Assembly: GCA_958450365.1 (NCBI GenBank)
Contig: CAUEEP010000733.1
Span: 1,942,001-2,006,000 of the forward strand
From: Mesorhabditis belari
Lineage: Eukaryota; Nematoda; Chromadorea; Rhabditida; Rhabditidae
Length of the DNA: 64,000 nt
Reading direction: 5' to 3'
Shown here: in pieces, positions 58,373 through 64,000 of the stretch
How the letters are laid out: each line of letters opens with the position of its first letter
Position numbering within the stretch: position 1 is the first letter of the stretch
Translations under genes and position numbers: made by a program
The notes under the pieces: generated by a model
Database searches by the model: none
Seen by the model: the letters and a program-made list of their open reading frames with translations, nothing else
What the model was told of the DNA's origin: nothing

Positions 58373-58810
58373 TTAACAAGTTTATGTCCCTTTTTTTCAA
58401 AACTATTCCCTTTCGCGTTGATTTTTGTCTAGAAACTCCCGTGAAAAGCACGGAGATAGGGTACATCGAGTTTGTCACAAACTTATGTTATGTTTTCTTG
58501 CAAAAAAATCACAACTGAAATGTGATTTCAACATTTTTAATGTCCCATAAATTTGAAAACTGGTAAATAGTGAACCTTACCATTAAACAAGAATAGATCT
58601 GACCTAGATCCTAAATCTGACCCCTTCAGGTGTAATTTGGTGATCAAGTTCCAATGAATCTGTTCTTCACATAACAAATTGAGTGAACGGTAAAAGTAGG
58701 TGAGCAAGCCATGTTTGTCCAAACCCTGTAATTCAGCGCCTTCTTAATGATTTTTTCATAAGCCGATTTTGGAGGCGCTAAACAACCTTCAAACTCAAGA
58801 GATTTCATAA
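58373..58810 (-). repeat. Dispersed repeat, partner of 38985-39445
   Basis: Inverted match to the repeat in intron 1 of the S1-like gene. This copy is not interrupted: it continues through TTGTTAAAGTATGTGTGCTT where the other is cut by the pogo-like element. Confidence 0.75.
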
Positions 58811-58872
58811 ATATTGAATATTGCACAATGTAAGAAGTTGGGTTAAGTCAACCATTTCTTTTAAAGTCTCCT

Positions 58873-59310
58873 ATGCACTGGTGGAGCTTGAATGATTTAC
58901 GGTCTAGGAGACTCGGCACGATTGGCGATTATATTTGTGGCCTTGGCTTGACGAGTGGAGTTCTATTCAGTGGATATGGTGTGCTCAAGGTCTCATTTGG
59001 TGACTCTTCTGTTGATCTCTTCAATCATTTCGCTTTTCTGCTGCTCGCAATCCCTTGTGGGATTTGGGCGATCGGGAGATCGATTTATTGGCTATCTGAT
59101 CGAACTCTCCATTCGCAAAGGACCACCAGCAAAGAAACTTTGCCCTCGTGGCTCACGATCACTACATTTCTCGCATCTTTTGGAGTTTCGTCAAAGTCTG
59201 GCATTGATTCTACGTTTGCCCTCAAATTGGGACCCACTATTGTCGGCTGTCTATCCTATGGGTTCAGTCTGGCGAATTGGACCACAAGTGGGTCGAGAAT
59301 ACTTCTGTAG
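58873..59310 (+). CDS. Possible membrane protein, unassigned
   Basis: 145-codon frame, more GC-rich than its surroundings, with two hydrophobic stretches (DYICGLGLTSGVLFSGYGVL and FAFLLLAIPCGIWAIGRSIY) and then a Ser/Thr-rich region. An overlapping frame (58955-59341, ending EYFCRQCGTRLSDI) is also open, so the true frame or exon structure is unclear. No family recognised. Confidence 0.35.
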   Translation: MHWWSLNDLRSRRLGTIGDYICGLGLTSGVLFSGYGVLKVSFGDSSVDLFNHFAFLLLAIPCGIWAIGRSIYWLSDRTLHSQRTTSKETLPSWLTITTFLASFGVSSKSGIDSTFALKLGPTIVGCLSYGFSLANWTTSGSRILL

Positions 59311-59332
59311 GCAATGTGGTACAAGGCTATCG

Positions 59333-59570
59333 GACATTTGATACGCCCCATTGGCTATTAGAAATCTAACTTTGAGCTCAAATATCTTAGTGTTCGGGTG
59401 TCCAATTTAAATCTTTTTGGTATCATTAGATGCTCCAAGTCTTTCTCTGCCTTTTCAATTCAATTGGTACAAAAGCTTTTTCAATCCGACAGCCCAACAC
59501 CAAGATATTTGAGCTCAAAGTTAGATTGCCAATGGGAAAGGGCGGGGCGCGGATCGAATGTCTCCCAATA
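59333..59570. mobile_element. MITE, second copy of the 15999 family
   Basis: Ends GGACATTTGATACGCCCCAT and, inverted, GGGGCGCGGATCGAATGTC. Internal inverted words AATCTAACTTTGAGCTCAAA are shared by both halves. More diverged than the copy in the astacin intron. Confidence 0.6.
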
Positions 59571-60232
59571 GTAGTATAATAACAATCTATTAAGGTACGG
59601 TATAATTACGGTAATGGTATAATGACATTTTGACAACATTCATTTCCGAATAGCTTTTCGTTATTGCCAACATGTTTTTTTCCGACTATAGGGTAAAATA
59701 GATGTCTTATAACTTTGGAAAGTAGGCTTAAATTTAATTTAAATTGTGTCTGATTTAGTCTGTCTAAACTTTGAAATAGTGAGTCTCAGAGTAGCCTTCA
59801 CATTTTTAGATCGAAAATCGGATTGTTTACCGCTTGAGTGGGGAACAATTGCACGACGGCACATAGAGTCTCAGTCAAAAGCGCCACAAGAATCATCGAC
59901 ATCATGCGGAAAAGAAGTGTTAATTAGAAAATAGAAAAGCTATTGAAGTGAAATGATAGTCATTTTCGCATTCATTTGTGTTTGAACTTATACAATTTTT
60001 TATTGCCTCATTCTTTAAACATTTCAACACAAGATTGAGGTTCTTGTAAGATGACAGCAACTCTCTTGCCTGACCTTTCTGCTTTATATCTACTATTCAC
60101 AATTTTATTTCGTCAAGTCCGAGAGTGTTCTATGAGATGAATAGATAATCTTTGAGTGAAGAGGAAAAAAAATTCTGGATTGCTCTTTCAAATAACTCTA
60201 GAAACCACTTTCGATAGCTTTTCGAGTACGTA
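59571..60232. other. Intergenic with an inverted receptor fragment
   Basis: 60176-60232 is an inverted piece of the receptor TM7 exon (minus strand reads YSKSYRKWFLELFE), joined directly to the plus-strand start of segment D. The rest is AT-rich with no gene seen. Confidence 0.5.
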
Positions 60233-62647
60233 ATGAAGGAAGTCGACGAGTAGAGAAGTTAGGCAAGACAATAGAGAGGCTTGCATCGTATCTCATCTAT
60301 CATCCCCTTAGTCGGTTTCATAATAACAAAAGTGTCATCACTGTGTCTTTTCCGTTTCAAGAATGAATGTAATCCTTGATATCACAAGGCATGATTGTTC
60401 CATTGCCTCAAAAGCCCCTGCTTTCTTCTGCTTTCTTCTGGAAAAAAATAAGACAGATTCCTTCATTTAAAACTTCTATAGAGGTTTATCGATTAAAACT
60501 TTATCAAAGGTTCCTATAAAAGTTTCAAATGGAATCATTTACTTATGAAAAACCAACAAACTTTCAAGGTGTATGATACAAAATTTTATCTAATTATAAA
60601 GTGTTCAATGTTTTCCTACCAGGCCAAGGAGGGGCAGGGGAGGAATATACTCCCTCTCCCCTAGATCTTGATCATAGTTATTTCTTTCGTATTCTAATTT
60701 GGTGCCACTTGTATGGAGGCGTATATTCGTTGTGTGCAATTTGAAATATTCTTTCCCACAGTAGCTGGACGATCAACGGGCATCTTAAGTTTCCTTGGAG
60801 GAAGCAATATAATGGTTGGTTCGGTGGGCTGTTGACCTAAATATAGCTCATAGTCAAAGAGCTCTTTTAGCTTATAGGTCAGGTTATCGGCGCATTATTT
60901 GTTTCCACAATGGCCATGTCAACATGGCACTGTTTTTTCTATCGTCATCAATCATTGTTGCCTACTGGATGCTGGTTAAGGTGGGTTGGAGAGTTGTCCG
61001 TCAGACATTTCGACCATTATGGTTATATTTACAATATGATACAAAATTTCATTTAATTATAAAGTGTTCAATGTTTTGTGCTGGCTTGGCTGGCCAGCTT
61101 TTAAACCGGACCAGGTCAGGCTCGGATTAATTTGACAATGAGTACAGAGCAGTATGAATGATGCAGATAGTTAAAAATATCAGTTAAATGCACCAAAAAA
61201 GAGTCCTAGCTCAGCTCTATTGTATAGTAGTCCTGAGCTTATGGCCACATGAAATTTCAATTCAAACTTGTTGCAGATTTCATACAAAGGGCTTCTACAT
61301 TTGGGTCATCTTGCACTGCATTTCCTTTGGTCCAATCATTGCTTTGGGCTTTTGGACACGTTATAAAGGAGATTGTTTTGAATGGGACTAGCGCTGGCTA
61401 AGTAGGGAAAGGCATTCTTTTTCAAATAAGTCAATTTAGAAATACCCGACATATGCCTTTCTTCTGAGTATCCCAGATGTTGTCTGTGTATCCCCAGCCG
61501 CTCCAACTCTTCCACCGATTCTCATGATTTCCAAATCGACATCTACGGTTATTTCGATAGTTGTAGGAATGGCATATTTTATTGTCACGGTGAGAAGAAC
61601 ATTGGAACAAACATTAGTGTTCTCTTTTAGGTGGCTTTCATGATCTCTCATTCATATTACCTTCTATATCAAGAATTGAGTCATTTGAGTGCAAAGACGA
61701 AAGCAATGCATCGGGACTACTTGAAAGTTCTGATGTTGGGGGTTAGTTACTTGAGCTCTTCATCTGAAAGAAAGATGAACTTACTGTATATTATGCAGCT
61801 TTCAGGAGAGCACCGTGCATGTAACAGTAGCTTATGTATGTACGTACTTATCAACAATATATAGTACCCCTAGGAGATACTACTGCCATAGAATGAGATT
61901 AATTTAGCAGTCTGACGAGGTACGGCACATGTTTGAGAGGCACATACATGCTACAACTGATTCAAATAATCAGATGGAACGTACATTTTGATCTGGTAAC
62001 AGATTAGATCGAACCAAAAAGTTGGGGCTTTGGTCCGAACCGGAGATCGAATTGACTGATACGGACGAGCGCACATGTCTAGTACGCATCTCCTGCTACA
62101 TGCGCTTTACCTCCTGAGCCTACCTAAGTTGTTCCTCTAACTATGGGGGAACCCCCTACTCCCGATAACAGGAATGTAAACGCATGTTATATCTAGGATT
62201 TGTTCTAATTATTTCATACATAGTACTGTTAACATTCGCGATGCCAACCTGAGCCCAGTTGTTAATTGGTCTCCGGAAAACTTCATTCTCTAATTTCCAG
62301 ATAGTGGTGCCAATTGGGTCGGTGGCCGTACCTTTCTATGGCTTTGGCTATATTTACCTCAGGGAGTCGCCCGTTCTTCCAGGTTTGTTCATTTGTTTCA
62401 TTTATATCTTGTGATTTCTTCTCAGTTGTGTACAACGTCTTGGTGGCCATCCTCGAATCGCATACCCTTCTCTCTTCAATTTCCCTTATCGCATACTCGA
62501 AAGGCTATCGAAAACGGCTGCTAGAGTTGTTTGGAATCAAGAAATTCCCTCCTCATCATCAAAGAATTTCCAATTTCTCTGTTATGCCCGTACAACCTCG
62601 TTTTAGAACACTTTCTAAGGTTACTTGATGATGAACAATACATAATA
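60233..62647 (+). pseudogene. Receptor segment copy D, receptor pseudogene
   Basis: The ATG at 60529 is followed by only 12 codons of exon 1 before sequence jumps into intron 1 (CTTTCA/AGGTGTATGA), deleting most of TM1 and the donor. The exon equivalent to 33876-34011 is cut after GGCTTTTGGAC, and about 600 bases between 61940 and 61975 equivalents are missing. Later exons (SHLSAKTKAMHRDYLKVLML at 61631; SHTLLSSISLIAYSKGYRKR to 62628) remain. The 3' end is interrupted by a mariner at 62648. Not functional. Confidence 0.8.
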
Positions 62648-63806
62648 TTAGGTACTTGGAAAAGAAACTGCGGATTATAACCAACATTTGAACAACCCAA
62701 AAATCAATAAGAAAACAGTTTTATTCCAAAAGATCTTTGTCATTATTATCAACTATGTTCTTACATTTTTTTGCGTAGACTTCGGATGTCTGATTCGAAA
62801 AATTCGGGGTTCCGCGACGCAAAATAGGCTTGCACCCAAATTTCGACTTCAAGATTGTTAAACTTTAGATTTGCAAGAGAGTGTTGCATAGACATGAACA
62901 AGTGGTAATCTGAGGGAGCAACACAGACGAATAGGGTGGATGAGGCACAAGTTTCCGGCCTAATTCTTCTATGGTGTTTTGAGCCAAGTTTGATGTGTGT
63001 ACCCGGAAATTGTGAGCGCGGAAATGGATTGTCCTTGGATTAACACCTCTTTCTCGTAGAATTTCATCAACTTTCTTCAGCTGTTCGGCGTGGATTTGTG
63101 AACTTATAGTTTTTGAAGATTTTTGTAGTTTAAAATAAACGATTCCTTTCATATTCTAAAAGACCGACAGCATAACTTTCTTTCCGTGAAGTTCTGGATG
63201 TGATGTTGGAATCGGCCTTTCTCCTTTGCTCAATTATTGTCTTTTGCGTGTTGTATTATTGAAATATGTCCACTTTTTGTCCATCATCAACATGCTTTCA
63301 AAAAAGCACTGCCCGTAGTCTTTTTCAATAGAAACCGAGACCATAAAACTCGATTGGCTTTGTTTTCAAGGGATAATTCATGTGGGACCCATTGGCCACA
63401 ACGATTCTTTTTTTCCAATAAGCGCAAGGTGTCGAGAAATTGTGCTCGAATCACATTTAAAGTATTCGGCTAATTCGGGCAAAGTTTGAGTTAGATCCAA
63501 CTCGACAATCTCCAGCAACTCTGCATTATCGAAAACAACTGGACAATATCCATCTTCCAAGCTGCCATCCCCTTCACGAAAACGCCGAAATCATTCCTGG
63601 CAAGTCCTTTCACTCAAAATGTTTTCTCCGAACGTTTGATAAAGATTCCGGTGCGACTCTGATTTCTTCATTTTGATGTCATAGAGAAGGCACGGTCGCA
63701 ACATGAGTTTTTAATCCGTCATCTTCTACCGAAGATTATGTAATATTTAATGATAGCAATAGCTGTGAAAATAATTAAAATGAATAAGCAATAATAATAC
63801 AATATA
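62648..63806 (-). mobile_element. mariner-family element, interrupted copy
   Basis: Starts TTAGGTACTTGGAAAAGAAA after TA 62646-62647. Same family as 53378-54238 but it retains part of the middle (PIPTSHPELHGKKVMLSVF and MMDKKWTYFNNTTRK on the minus strand), with stops and frameshifts. The far end is cut at 63806 by another element, so its second TIR is not in the window. Confidence 0.78.
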
Positions 63807-64000
63807 CCGTATTTTCTGTAATAGTAGTGCAGTCTGTAATAGTAGTGCAGGCAGGAGGAGGGTTGAAAAAATAGTAGTGCACCCTGCTAAAATTTGCTCT
63901 GTTGTTGTTCACTTTTACTTCCTTTGTTTTAAAAGCATACTGGTAGCTAAATGAGATGCTATTATGAGATTGTGACTATTTATTTAGTACTTACTAACAT
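63807..64000. mobile_element. Start of a further TIR element, runs off window
   Basis: Begins CCGTATTTTCTGTAATAGTA directly after TA 63805-63806, with three spaced copies of ATAGTAGTGCA within 80 bases. Layout (CCGTATTT start, sub-terminal direct repeats) parallels the pogo-like element at 39448. No coding sequence before the edge. Confidence 0.55.

Overview
The window looks like AT-rich nuclear DNA from a rhabditid nematode. Genes are split by many small introns with TTTTCAG-type acceptors. The families are nematode ones: Srg and Str-superfamily chemoreceptors, a NAS astacin with ShKT domains, an nlp/cnc-type Gly-Tyr antimicrobial peptide, and an SLC17 transporter. Mariner, maT, Tc1-like and pogo-like DNA transposons and their MITEs are abundant. 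I cannot name the species. All exon models were made by eye from splice signals and reading-frame phase.

Layout. 1-3.2 kb: 5' part of an SLC17 transporter gene (minus) with a stray srg exon in its first intron. 5.6-10.7 kb: an srg chemoreceptor gene (plus) with a frameshifted first exon and introns filled by three TIR elements. 12.2-15.0 kb: a two-exon Gly/Tyr-rich antimicrobial peptide gene (plus) whose intron is packed with MITEs and duplicated hairpins. 15.7-22.3 kb: a 21-exon astacin metalloprotease (minus; signal peptide, propeptide, astacin, EGF, CUB, two ShKT, C6-like module), followed by an inverted copy of its first exon at 23.2-23.5 kb. 23.7-26.3 kb: transposon debris, a tRNA-like relic and a MITE. 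27.3-28.2 kb: a three-exon small cysteine-rich secreted peptide (minus), defensin-like in cysteine spacing. 30.9-31.3 kb: last exons of another chemoreceptor (plus).

32.7-64 kb is dominated by four copies (A plus, B plus, C minus, D plus) of a roughly 3-4 kb segment carrying an Str-superfamily receptor. B and C form a large imperfect palindrome. Between and inside the copies lie two full-length but inactivated maT elements (DD37D), one inactivated mariner (DD34D), two damaged copies of a second mariner family, a nearly intact pogo-like transposase, a 16-bp satellite, a secreted protein resembling the plant S1 fold (plus), and a tandem-repeat neuropeptide-like precursor (minus).

Functional reading: apart from the transporter, the host genes encode secreted or membrane proteins for sensing, cuticle/ECM remodelling, immunity and signalling. 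The region shows repeated duplication, inversion and nested transposition. Several insertions can be dated relative to one another because an empty or less-rearranged paralogue lies in the same window.
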